Source: Microbacterium sp. 3J1
GTDB lineage: Bacteria > Actinomycetota > Actinomycetes > Actinomycetales > Microbacteriaceae
Length of the DNA stretch: 64,000 nucleotides
Direction: 5' to 3'
Assembly: GCF_001049495.1 (NCBI RefSeq)
Contig: NZ_CDWI01000004.1
Coordinates: 1-64,000 of the forward strand
The position numbers and the translations under genes were made by a program. Below, one piece after another: positions 45,158-52,739 of the stretch (position 1 is its first letter; every line of letters begins with the position of its first letter). Below the pieces are notes generated by a model, which had not been told where the DNA came from, did not search any database, and was given only the letters and a program-made list of their open reading frames with translations.

Positions 45158-46174
45158 TCAGCCGACCAGCCCGATGTTCTGCAGCGTGGCGGTGACCTCG
45201 TCGATGTTCCCCGTGAGGAACTCGTCGAACTCCTCGCCCGTGAGGAAGGCGTCCGCCCACCCGCGGGTCTCGAGCTCCTCCGTCCACGCCTGCGAGTCGT
45301 GCAGCTCGGTGACGAGCCGCACGAGCTCCTCGCGGCTGGCGTCGTCGATGTCGCCCGGCGCGATCACCCCGCGCCAGTTGGTGAGCACGACGTCGTAGCC
45401 GGCATCCGTGATCGTGGGGGTGTCCGGGAGCTGCTCCACGGGCTCCTCCGACGAGACGGCGAGCGCCTTCATCGTGCCCGCGTCGATGTGCTGCAGGAAC
45501 TCCCCCACTCCCGAGATGCCCGCAGCGACCTTGCCGCCGAGGATCAGCGAGGTCGCCTCGCCGCCTCCGGAGTTGGGCGTGTAGTTGAGCTTCTCCGCGA
45601 TCTCGGAGCCGTCGAGACCGGCCTCCTCGAGCATCAGACCGGCGAGGATGTGGTCTGCCCCTCCTGCGGAGCCCCCGGTGATCGTCACCTCCTGGCCCTT
45701 GTCCACGACATCCTCGACGAGGTCTTCGAGCGTGTCGTACTTCGAGTCCGCGGGCACGACCACGACGAGCGGCTCGTCCGTGAGCCTGGCGATGGGGGTC
45801 GTGTCCTCGATGCGGACGGCCGAGGCGTTCGTCTCGACGGCGCCGACCATGACGAGACCCATGACCATGAGCGTGTTCGGGTCCTTCTCGTTCGCGAGCT
45901 GGGCGAGTCCGACGGTGCCTCCGGCGCCGCCCACGTTGGTGACGGGTGCGGACGCGACGATCTCCTCGGCCGTGAGCAGCTCGGACATGGCCCTGCCCGT
46001 CTGGTCCCAGCCGCCGCCGGGGTCGGCGGGCACGACGATGTTCAGGTCGGTGATCGCGGCGGGCTCGTCCCCGTCGCCGCCGTCGGACGAGCCCGCGCCA
46101 CCGGCGCAGGACGTGAGGACGAGGGCGGATGCGGCGGCGAGCGCCCCCAGGGTGCCGATGCGTGATCTCTTCAT
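45158..46174 (-). CDS. tctC: Tripartite tricarboxylate transporter substrate-binding lipoprotein TctC
   Basis: Extracytoplasmic receptor (338 aa) of the Bug/TctC family. The signal peptide ends in LTSC with Cys23 lipidated, followed by a Gly/Asp-rich spacer. Family features are DLNIVVPADPGGGWDQTGRA and NVGGAGGTVGLAQLANEKDP at the N-lobe, and ITGGSAGGADHILAGLMLEE at the ligand loop. The Asp of the carboxylate-binding loop is present. The ATG at 46174 follows AAGGAGGAGC. First gene of tctCBA and divergent from the fused regulator. Confidence 0.94.
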   Translation of the reverse strand: MKRSRIGTLGALAAASALVLTSCAGGAGSSDGGDGDEPAAITDLNIVVPADPGGGWDQTGRAMSELLTAEEIVASAPVTNVGGAGGTVGLAQLANEKDPNTLMVMGLVMVGAVETNASAVRIEDTTPIARLTDEPLVVVVPADSKYDTLEDLVEDVVDKGQEVTITGGSAGGADHILAGLMLEEAGLDGSEIAEKLNYTPNSGGGEATSLILGGKVAAGISGVGEFLQHIDAGTMKALAVSSEEPVEQLPDTPTITDAGYDVVLTNWRGVIAPGDIDDASREELVRLVTELHDSQAWTEELETRGWADAFLTGEEFDEFLTGNIDEVTATLQNIGLVG

Positions 46175-46246
46175 TGCGCTCCTCCTTGAGCGTTCAGGTG
46201 CTGTCCGTCCACCCTGGGAGGTCGCCTGCGGTCCGCTCAAGCTTCG

Positions 46247-46282
46247 GAAACCATTGGTCGCGTTACGAAACTATTGGTCGCG
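46247..46282. promoter_or_regulatory. Direct-repeat operator between tctC and the fused regulator
   Basis: GAAACCATTGGTCGCG (46247-46262) and GAAACTATTGGTCGCG (46267-46282) are 15/16 identical with a 20-bp period, i.e. about two helical turns, so both face the same side of the DNA. The site lies 73 bases before tctC and 54 bases before the regulator gene. Confidence 0.75.
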
Positions 46283-46323
46283 AACGGTCGGCGGCGCGCA
46301 TCGCCGGCCGCTCGTGGGGCGAG

Positions 46324-46329
46324 GACAAT
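46324..46329 (+). promoter_or_regulatory. -10-like box before the fused regulator gene
   Basis: GACAAT, six bases, then GTG at 46336. It deviates from TANNNT at the first base but keeps the A and final T and the exact spacing seen at other genes. Confidence 0.4.
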
Positions 46330-46335
46330 GGTGGA

Positions 46336-47556
46336 GTGGCCTCGAAGATGACGCTCCGGGTGCAGCTGCTCGTGCTGCAGGCGCTGATCGTGTCCCTCGT
46401 GACCCTCGCGACGGGCATCGTCGCCGGCGCCTTCCAGGAGCACGCGCTCCGCGAGGCCTACAAGGATCGCATGCAGGCGGTCGCCCAGTCGGTCGCCGCA
46501 CTCCCGACCGTGCTCGACGCCTTCGATGATCCCGACCCCGCAGAGGCGATCCAGCCCGTCGCCGAGGTGATCCGCGAGGCATCGGACCTCGCGTACGTCG
46601 TGGTCGCGAACGCCGACGGCATCCGTTACTCGCACCCGAACGCCGACCGCATCGGCGAGAGGGTCTCCACCGACCCGTCCATCCCCCTCGGCGGCGAGAT
46701 CTACGTCGGCACCCAGACCGGCACCCTCGGCACGTCGTGGCGGGTGAAGGTGCCGATCCGCGACGAGGAGGGCGCGGTCATCGGAACCGCATCCGTGGGC
46801 ATCCTGGAATCGGAGCTCAGCGAGGAGTACACCGCCAACCTCGCCTGGCTCATCTCGGCCATGCTCGCCGCCGCCGTGCTCGGGGTGTTCGGGTCGGCCT
46901 GGGTGACCGCGGTGATCCGACGTCGCATCTACCGGCTGGAGCCGCACCAGATCGCCGCGCTGGTGAAGAACCAGGAGACCACTCTCCATCGCCTCAGCGA
47001 GGGCGTGATCACCGTCAACGGAGCGGGGCGCATCACGCTCGCCAACGACGCGGCCGCCCGCCTGCTCGAGAGGGACCCCGGAGAGCTCGACGACGCACCG
47101 GCATCCGACGTGCTGAGCGAGGAGCTGCTCGCCGTGCTGCGCGAAGGAGAGGATGCCGGGCGTCCGGTCATCGTCGGGTCCCACGTGCTCGTGGCCCGGA
47201 GCACCGGCAGCCGTGTCGGCGACACGGACGTCGAGGCGACCCTGCTCCTGCGCGACCACACGGAGCTGCACGATGTCGTGCAGCGCGTCGAGGCGGCCGA
47301 CGCCATCATCGCGTTCCGGCAGCGGTTCGGCGTTCCCAAGGGTCTCAGCGCCGAGACCCTCGATCGTGTCGCACAGGCGCTGGCCGCGAGGCCCGAGGCG
47401 TCGGCCACGGAGATCGGCGACGACCTGCAGATATCCCGCGTCAGCGCGCGCCGCTATCTCGAGCACCTCGCGAGCACCGGCCGGGCCGCCCGTGCCTTGG
47501 ACTACTCCACGAAGGGCCGGCCGGGGACGCGCTACCGCCCGACCGGAGCGGGTTGA
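46336..47556 (+). CDS. Membrane sensor fused to a CitB-type helix-turn-helix (kinase and receiver domains absent)
   Basis: Unusual 406-aa regulator. Residues 1-185 look like a CitA/DcuS sensor: TM1 (about 10-32), an extracytoplasmic Cache/PASp domain (38-165, with AYVVVANADGIRYSHPNADR and SWRVKVPIRDEEGAVIGTAS), and TM2 (168-193). A cytoplasmic PAS follows (215-305, LSEGVITVNGAGRITLANDA). A kinase should come next. Instead the chain passes from RDHTELHDVVQRVEAADAI (307-324) directly into FRQRFGVPKGLSAETLDRVA and SRVSARRYLEHLASTGRAAR, the C-terminal helix-turn-helix of CitB-type response regulators. No phospho-accepting His, N- or G-box, or receiver Asp is present. It is divergent from tctCBA, the usual place of a tct two-component system. 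It could be a natural one-component regulator or an in-frame deletion. Start GTG at 46336; ATG at 46348 is possible. Confidence 0.85.
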   Translation: MASKMTLRVQLLVLQALIVSLVTLATGIVAGAFQEHALREAYKDRMQAVAQSVAALPTVLDAFDDPDPAEAIQPVAEVIREASDLAYVVVANADGIRYSHPNADRIGERVSTDPSIPLGGEIYVGTQTGTLGTSWRVKVPIRDEEGAVIGTASVGILESELSEEYTANLAWLISAMLAAAVLGVFGSAWVTAVIRRRIYRLEPHQIAALVKNQETTLHRLSEGVITVNGAGRITLANDAAARLLERDPGELDDAPASDVLSEELLAVLREGEDAGRPVIVGSHVLVARSTGSRVGDTDVEATLLLRDHTELHDVVQRVEAADAIIAFRQRFGVPKGLSAETLDRVAQALAARPEASATEIGDDLQISRVSARRYLEHLASTGRAARALDYSTKGRPGTRYRPTGAG

Positions 47557-47630
47557 GGACGCGGATCGACCGGACCCGGGGACCCAGTGCCCGCTGTGCG
47601 GCAGGTCGAGTTCGTCGACCTCATCCCGAC

Positions 47631-47666
47631 GTCGGCGTCGGCGTCGGCGTCAGCGTCAGCGTCGGG
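47631..47666. repeat. Hexanucleotide tandem repeat
   Basis: Six units in a row: GTCGGC three times, GTCAGC twice and GTCGGG once. They lie in the 222-base gap after the fused regulator gene. No gene covers it convincingly. It is a candidate slippage-prone locus. Confidence 0.8.
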
Positions 47667-47717
47667 CACGATCCTCCGCAAGGACCTGCGGGCGCACTGA
47701 GCCGGAAACCGGACCGA

Positions 47718-47767
47718 CATACGACGAAGCCCGCCGTCCCGAGAGGTGCGGCGGGCTTCGTCGTATG
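47718..47767. terminator. Bidirectional terminator at the end of the ribosomal protein operon
   Basis: A 19-bp perfect stem (47718-47736 with 47749-47767; arm starts CATACGACGAAGCCCGCC, 12-base loop) lies 11 bases beyond rplQ. It also ends the fused regulator transcript from the other side. Confidence 0.88.
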
Positions 47768-47778
47768 ACGCGAGATGC

Positions 47779-48375
47779 TTACTCGGACTTGTCCTTGATG
47801 GCATCCTCGGCGGCAGCCTCGGCTGCTTCACCCTCGGCCTGCGACTCGGCACCGGCCTCGGCGGACTCGCCGGCGGGAGCCTCCTCGGCGGCGGTGTCCT
47901 CGGCGGAAGCCTCGTCGACGGGAGCCTCCTCTGCAGGAGCCTCCTCGACGACCTCGGCGGGCTTCTCGGCCTTGTCGGCCTTCGGAGCCGCCTTGGCAGC
48001 CTTGGTCTTCGGGGTCACGGGCTCGAGGACGAGCTCGATGACGGCCATGGGGGCGTTGTCACCCTTGCGGTTTCCGACCTTGGTGATGCGGGTGTAGCCG
48101 CCGTCGCGGTCTGCGACGAGGGGCGCGATCTCGGTGAAGAGGGTGTGCACGACATCCTTGTCACCGATGACCGAGAGAACGCGACGACGAGCGTGCAGGT
48201 CACCGCGCTTGGCGAAGGTGATCAGGCGCTCGGCGAGCGGACGCAGGCGCTTGGCCTTGGTCTCGGTCGTCTTGATCGACTTGTGGGTGTACAGAGCCGC
48301 CGCGAGGTTGGCAAGCAGCAGGCGCTCGTGGGCGGGGCCGCCTCCGAGGCGGGGACCCTTGGTGGGCTTGGGCAT
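47779..48375 (-). CDS. rplQ: Ribosomal protein L17 with acidic C-terminal tail
   Basis: Large-subunit protein (198 aa). The conserved core of about 120 residues has [40 protein letters not shown] and a final VIELV strand. It is followed by about 75 residues of Lys/Ala- then Glu/Ala-rich low complexity. Such tails occur in actinobacterial L17, and their role is unknown. Last gene of the alpha operon, 34 bases after rpoA. Confidence 0.97.
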   Translation of the reverse strand: MPKPTKGPRLGGGPAHERLLLANLAAALYTHKSIKTTETKAKRLRPLAERLITFAKRGDLHARRRVLSVIGDKDVVHTLFTEIAPLVADRDGGYTRITKVGNRKGDNAPMAVIELVLEPVTPKTKAAKAAPKADKAEKPAEVVEEAPAEEAPVDEASAEDTAAEEAPAGESAEAGAESQAEGEAAEAAAEDAIKDKSE

Positions 48376-48409
48376 AATCGTCTAACTCCTGGTCAGGAAG
48401 GGTCGGGTA

Positions 48410-49399
48410 TCAGAAGGACTCGTCTTCGCTGCCGCCGTAGAAGTGGGCGCCGTCGAAACCGGGCACCGAATCCTTGAGCGACAGACCGAGCGAGATGAGC
48501 TTGTCGCGCACCTCGTCGACCGACTTCTGGCCGAAATTGCGGATGTTCATGAGCTGCGTCTCCGAGAGGGCGACGAGCTCAGACACGGTGTTGATGCCCT
48601 CACGCTTGAGGCAGTTGTACGAGCGGACCGACAGGTCGAGGTCCTCGATCGGCATCGACAGCTCGCTGGAGTTCACAGCCTCCACCGGCGCCGGGCCGAT
48701 CTCGATGCCCTCAGCCTCGACGTTCAGCTCGCGAGCGAGACCGAACAGCTCGGTGAGCGTCTTCGCAGCCGAGGCGACGGCGTCGCGCGGGCTGATCGCG
48801 GACTTGGTCTCGACGTCGAGGACGAGCTTGTCGAAGTCGGTGCGCTCACCCGCACGGGTGGCGTCGACGCGGTAGCTGACCTTGAGGACCGGCGAGTAGA
48901 TCGAGTCGATCGGGATCTGACCGGCCTCTGCGTACTCGTTGCGGTTCTGCGTCGCCGAGACGTAGCCACGGCCACGCTCGATCGTGAGCTCGAGCTCGAA
49001 CTTCGCCGTCTCGTTGAGCGTCGCGATGACGAGCTCGGGGTTGTGCACCTCGACACCGGCCGGAGCCGAGATGTCAGCGGCGGTGACTTCGCCCGAACCG
49101 GTCTTGCGCAGGTACGCCGTGATGGGCTCGTCGCGCTCACTGGAGACGACGAGCTGCTTGATGTTGAGGATGATCTCGGTGACATCCTCCTTCACGCCGG
49201 GGATGGTGCTGAACTCGTGCAGCACGCCGTCGATGCGAACGCTGGTGACCGCGGCGCCGGGGATCGACGACAGCAGGCTGCGACGCAGCGCGTTGCCGAT
49301 CGTGTAGCCGAAGCCGGGCTCCAGAGGCTCGATGATGAACCGGCTCCGGTTCTCGACGATCTTTTCCTCGGTCAGTGTGGGACGCTGTGCAATAAGCAC
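48410..49399 (-). CDS. rpoA: RNA polymerase alpha subunit
   Basis: Assembly and activator-contact subunit (329 aa) of RNA polymerase. The N-terminal domain has [20 protein letters not shown] and [21 protein letters not shown] flexible acidic linker precedes the C-terminal domain with [20 protein letters not shown] and [14 protein letters not shown], which binds UP elements and activators. Start GTG at 49399. rpsD, which often precedes rpoA, is not present here. The 148-base gap to rpsK has a hairpin instead. Confidence 0.98.
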   Translation of the reverse strand: MLIAQRPTLTEEKIVENRSRFIIEPLEPGFGYTIGNALRRSLLSSIPGAAVTSVRIDGVLHEFSTIPGVKEDVTEIILNIKQLVVSSERDEPITAYLRKTGSGEVTAADISAPAGVEVHNPELVIATLNETAKFELELTIERGRGYVSATQNRNEYAEAGQIPIDSIYSPVLKVSYRVDATRAGERTDFDKLVLDVETKSAISPRDAVASAAKTLTELFGLARELNVEAEGIEIGPAPVEAVNSSELSMPIEDLDLSVRSYNCLKREGINTVSELVALSETQLMNIRNFGQKSVDEVRDKLISLGLSLKDSVPGFDGAHFYGGSEDESF

Positions 49400-49508
49400 T
49401 CTGTGTTCCTTTCGATCACATGCCCGCTATATGACATGTGGTGGGGTGAGGTCTTGAGTTGTGACGTGAACGTCGGCCCGCAGGGCGGGCGCGTCGCCCG
49501 CTGACGGG

Positions 49509-49540
49509 CATGCGAGGGATGCCGGAGCATCCCTCGCATG
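49509..49540 (-). terminator. UNCG-capped hairpin between rpsK and rpoA
   Basis: A 14-bp perfect stem (49509-49522 with 49527-49540; arm CATGCGAGGGATGC). On the RNA strand the loop is UCCG, a stable UNCG tetraloop. It lies 7 bases after rpsK, at the place where rpsD is usually found. It may be an attenuator, an mRNA-stability element, or the end of the upstream transcript. Confidence 0.7.
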
Positions 49541-49547
49541 AGCCGTG

Positions 49548-49946
49548 TCAGACGCGACGACGCTTCGGCGGGCGGCAGCCGTTGTGCGCCTGCGGGGTGA
49601 CGTCCTGGATCGAGCCGACCTCGAGGCCTGCGGCCTGGAGCGAGCGGATCGCGGTCTCGCGGCCGGAGCCGGGACCCTTCACGAGGACGTCGACCTTCTT
49701 GACGCCGTGCTCCGCTGCCTGGCGGGCGGCGGACTCCGCAGCCATGCCGGCGGCGTACGGGGTCGACTTGCGGGAGCCCTTGAAGCCCACGCCACCCGAC
49801 GATGCCCACGCGATGACAGCGCCGGACGGGTCGGTGATCGAGACGATCGTGTTGTTGAACGTCGACTTGATGTGGGCCTGGCCCAGCGCGATGTTCTTCT
49901 TTTCCTTGCGGCGCGGCTTGCGCGCGGCGGCCTTGGGTGCAGCCAT
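49548..49946 (-). CDS. rpsK: Ribosomal protein S11
   Basis: Small-subunit platform protein (132 aa). A basic N-terminus ([20 protein letters not shown]) is followed by [20 protein letters not shown], and ITDPSG and the C-terminal [19 protein letters not shown] are hallmarks. The ATG at 49946 is preceded by TAGGAGA. It follows rpsM by 31 bases. Confidence 0.98.
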   Translation of the reverse strand: MAAPKAAARKPRRKEKKNIALGQAHIKSTFNNTIVSITDPSGAVIAWASSGGVGFKGSRKSTPYAAGMAAESAARQAAEHGVKKVDVLVKGPGSGRETAIRSLQAAGLEVGSIQDVTPQAHNGCRPPKRRRV

Positions 49947-49977
49947 GAAAGTGTTCTCCTAGTCCCTGGGGCCGCGC

Positions 49978-50352
<375 letters not shown>

Positions 50353-50383
50353 GCGGTTCTCCTGGATGTTGTGGAGGTGTGGA

Positions 50384-50446
50384 GCAGGATCGGTGCTCGG
50401 GCCTCCGCCCCGAGGTGTCCCCCACTCGCGTGGGATCTGATCCTGC
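50384..50446 (-). promoter_or_regulatory. Three-way-junction RNA between rpmJ and rpsM
   Basis: The transcribed strand can fold as outer stem P1 (GCAGGATC with GATCCTGC, 8 bp). P1 encloses P2 (CCCAC, GNRA loop GCGA, GTGGG) and P3 (CTCGGG, seven-base loop GCGGAGG, CCCGAG). It lies 31 bases before the rpsM start. It looks like a ribosomal protein leader, although no matching family is known to me. Confidence 0.6.
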
Positions 50447-50483
50447 CGTTGTGTGTATTGAGTTGTGTGTCAGATCCGCCTGA

Positions 50484-50600
50484 TCAGCCCTGGCGCTGCT
50501 TGTGGCGCGGGTTGCTCTTGCAGATCACCATGACGCGGCCGTGGCGGCGGATCACCTTGCAGTGATCGCAGATGGGCTTGACGCTGGGGTTGACCTTCAT
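50484..50600 (-). CDS. rpmJ: Ribosomal protein L36
   Basis: Smallest large-subunit protein (38 aa), starting [20 protein letters not shown] and ending NPRHKQRQG. The zinc ligands Cys11, Cys14, Cys27 and His33 are all kept, so this is the zinc-binding (C+) form. The ATG at 50600 is preceded by AGGAATC. Order infA-rpmJ-rpsM is standard. Confidence 0.97.
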   Translation of the reverse strand: MKVNPSVKPICDHCKVIRRHGRVMVICKSNPRHKQRQG

Positions 50601-50664
50601 GATGATTCCTGTTCGCTGTCTTCGTACCGCCCCGTTCCGGGGCAGGCCGTTACTTCTCGACCGA

Positions 50665-50886
50665 TCAGCGGTAGCGGTAGACGATGCGGCCGCGGGTGAG
50701 GTCGTAGGGGCTGAGCTCCACGACCACGCGGTCTTCGGGGATGATGCGGATGTAGTTCTGCCGCATCTTTCCCGAGATCGTTGCCAGGACCTTGTGTCCG
50801 TTGGTGAGCTCAACGCGGAACATCGCGTTGGGCAGAGCCTCGGAGATCACGCCCTCGATCTCGATGACACCGTCTTTCTTAGCCAT
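50665..50886 (-). CDS. infA: Translation initiation factor IF-1
   Basis: S1-fold protein (73 aa) that binds the ribosomal A site during initiation. It begins [20 protein letters not shown] and has [20 protein letters not shown] and the ending [14 protein letters not shown]. First gene of this transcript. A promoter with 17-bp spacing lies about 110 bases upstream. Between it and map lies a DsbA-like gene that splits the usual adk-map-infA run. Confidence 0.98.
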   Translation of the reverse strand: MAKKDGVIEIEGVISEALPNAMFRVELTNGHKVLATISGKMRQNYIRIIPEDRVVVELSPYDLTRGRIVYRYR

Positions 50887-50994
50887 AGCCTCGCTGACGC
50901 TTCTGCAGACCGGTCGATCTGCGGTGGGTGATTGGGATTACGATGCCTCGCCGACTCGGACACGCCGAATCAAGGCGCAAGGCACCAAAGATCT

Positions 50995-51023
50995 ATGTTA
51001 TCCGACGAAGGGAGTTCCGGCAA
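50995..51023 (-). promoter_or_regulatory. Predicted infA promoter
   Basis: TTGCCG (51023-51018), exactly 17 bases, TAACAT (51000-50995) on the minus strand. The start site would be near 50988, giving a leader of about 100 bases before infA. Confidence 0.55.
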
Positions 51024-51062
51024 CTTGAGCGGCCTGCCGGAATCCCATCGCGGAGTGCTCGA

Positions 51063-51722
51063 TCAGCCGAGGATCTTGGCGAACTCCGTGCCGATCTCCG
51101 CGTTCTCGATGCGGGTGCCGTTCACCTCGACCGTCGGCGTGCCGCCGATCTCGTGCGTCTTCGTCTGCGAGTCGACGAACTGCATGAAGGTGCCGTCGGC
51201 GATGCACTCCGCCGCGGCCCCCGCTCCTGCCTGCTCTGCGAGAGCGGTCATCTGCTCGATGCTCAGTCCGGCGGAGTTCTCGGCGGGCTGGTTCGCGAAG
51301 AGCAGGTTGAAGTAGTCGAGGGCGGCGTCGGGCGCTTCCTGCGCCACGCAGTACATCGAACTGCCCGAGAGCGACGAGAACTCGCCGGTCGTCGACGCGC
51401 GGTTGAGGATCGACACGGGGTGGATGTTGAGGGTGATCTCGTCGTTCGCCGCGGCCGTCTGGAGCTGCTCGCCGTATGCGTCCTCGAACTGGCCGCAGAC
51501 AGGGCACATGAAGTCGATGTACGTGTCGATCTCGTCCTCGCCCGAGCCGAAGCTGATCGCCCCGGTCTCCTGGTTGACGATGTCGCTCTTCGGTGCGACG
51601 CCCGGAGCCGTGGCCTGGTTGTTCAGGAGCACGACGACAGTCGCGAGGACGGCGAGCACGACGACGACTGCCGCCGACACTCCGATCACGAACCAGTTGG
51701 TGTTGCTCTTCGCGGCTGCCAT
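51063..51722 (-). CDS. Membrane-anchored DsbA-like thioredoxin-fold protein
   Basis: Predicted extracytoplasmic thiol-disulfide oxidoreductase (219 aa). One N-terminal membrane anchor (about 10-33) is followed by a thioredoxin fold with active-site Cys73-Pro-Val-Cys76 (DFMCPVCGQFEDAYG). A cis-Pro loop GGTPTVEVNG lies near residue 198. A CPVC dipeptide centre and the fold match the Thioredoxin_4/DsbA group used by actinobacteria for disulfide formation. Start ATG at 51722 is chosen because it precedes the anchor and follows GGAACC. A longer reading to 51797 adds a Trp/Arg-rich stretch with no clear role. It lies between map and infA. Confidence 0.88.
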   Translation of the reverse strand: MAAAKSNTNWFVIGVSAAVVVVLAVLATVVVLLNNQATAPGVAPKSDIVNQETGAISFGSGEDEIDTYIDFMCPVCGQFEDAYGEQLQTAAANDEITLNIHPVSILNRASTTGEFSSLSGSSMYCVAQEAPDAALDYFNLLFANQPAENSAGLSIEQMTALAEQAGAGAAAECIADGTFMQFVDSQTKTHEIGGTPTVEVNGTRIENAEIGTEFAKILG

Positions 51723-51879
51723 GGGGTTCCGTTTCTGTCGAGGCCCAGAGCAGGCCCTGCGTGAAGTCTGCGGGCGCATGCACACCCATGCACCCATTCT
51801 GCCCGGAGAAAGCTATGCGCGAGTTGTGACTCGGGGCGTGTGCGGCGGCGGCCCCCTGCGGAGCCCTGAGGCGCCCGCG

Positions 51880-52728
51880 TCAGGCGATGGGCGTGGGGGT
51901 CACGCCGAAGGGCGCGAGGCCCGCCGCTCCCCCGTCAGGTGCCGTCAGCACCCAGATGCCGCCGTCATGCCGAGCGACGCTGTGCTCCCAGTGCGACCCG
52001 TCGGAACCGTCGACTGTCGAGACCGTCCAGTCGTCGTCCTCGACGAACGTCTCCTCGCCGCCGGCGGTGACCATCGGCTCGATGGCGAGCACCAGGCCGG
52101 GCTTCACCTCGGCGCCGGGGTCGGGCGTGCGGTAGTTGAAGACGCTGGGCGCTTCGTGCATCTTGCGGCCGATGCCGTGGCCGACGTACTCGCGGAGGAT
52201 GCCGTAGGTCTGCCCCGAGACGGCGGACGGCCCCTGCGCCTCGATGTAGCCCTGGATCGCGGCACCGAGGTCGCCGAGGTGGGATGCGGTCGCCATGGCG
52301 GCGATGCCCGCCCACATCGACCCCTCAGTCACGCGCGACAGCTCCGCGCGCTGCGCGACGAGCTCGGGACGGCTGTCATCGGGGACGACCACCGTGATCG
52401 CGCTGTCGCCGTTCCACCCCTGGTACTGCGCACCGCAGTCGATCGAGACGATGTCTCCCGGCTGCAGCACCCGCTCCCCGGGGATGCCGTGGACGACCTC
52501 CTCGTTGACCGAGATGCAGGTCGTGTGCCGGTAGCCGCGGACGAGCTGGAAGTTCGACTCCGCTCCGCGCGAGAGGATCACACGGTTCGCCTCGGCATCC
52601 AGCTCGAGTGTGGTGACACCCGGACGGATCAGCGGACGCACGGCATCCAGTGCCGCCGCCGTGATGAGCCCTGGCTCGACCATCGCCCGCAGCTGCGCTG
52701 GGCTCTTGTAGATCGACTTCCGGAACAT
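51880..52728 (-). CDS. map: Type I methionine aminopeptidase
   Basis: Metalloenzyme (282 aa) that removes the initiator methionine. The metal ligands lie in VSIDCGAQYQGWNGDSAITV (two Asp), GHGIGRKMHE (His) and the two downstream Glu positions (LAIEPM and the final ExE-like region). It begins MFRKSIYKSPAQLRAMVEPG. It follows adk by 11 bases in the standard secY-adk-map order. The C-terminus is slightly longer than usual, with an added LTAPDGGAAGLAPFG segment. Confidence 0.95.
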   Translation of the reverse strand: MFRKSIYKSPAQLRAMVEPGLITAAALDAVRPLIRPGVTTLELDAEANRVILSRGAESNFQLVRGYRHTTCISVNEEVVHGIPGERVLQPGDIVSIDCGAQYQGWNGDSAITVVVPDDSRPELVAQRAELSRVTEGSMWAGIAAMATASHLGDLGAAIQGYIEAQGPSAVSGQTYGILREYVGHGIGRKMHEAPSVFNYRTPDPGAEVKPGLVLAIEPMVTAGGEETFVEDDDWTVSTVDGSDGSHWEHSVARHDGGIWVLTAPDGGAAGLAPFGVTPTPIA

Positions 52729-52739
52729 CGTGCGGTGCG

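Noticed and set aside
42941..46165. A 1074-codon open frame on the plus strand, opposite the TSUP exporter and tct genes
   Set aside because: It is antisense to well-supported genes, rich in Arg/Asp/Gly/His as expected from reading high-GC genes on the other strand, and has no recognisable domain.
46129..46335. An upstream extension of the hybrid regulator by 69 codons
   Set aside because: It would run through the divergent tctC start and the direct-repeat operator, and it lacks sensor-like sequence.
47631..47666. Short tandem repeats as a possible CRISPR remnant
   Set aside because: Units are six bases without spacers, and no cas gene is present.
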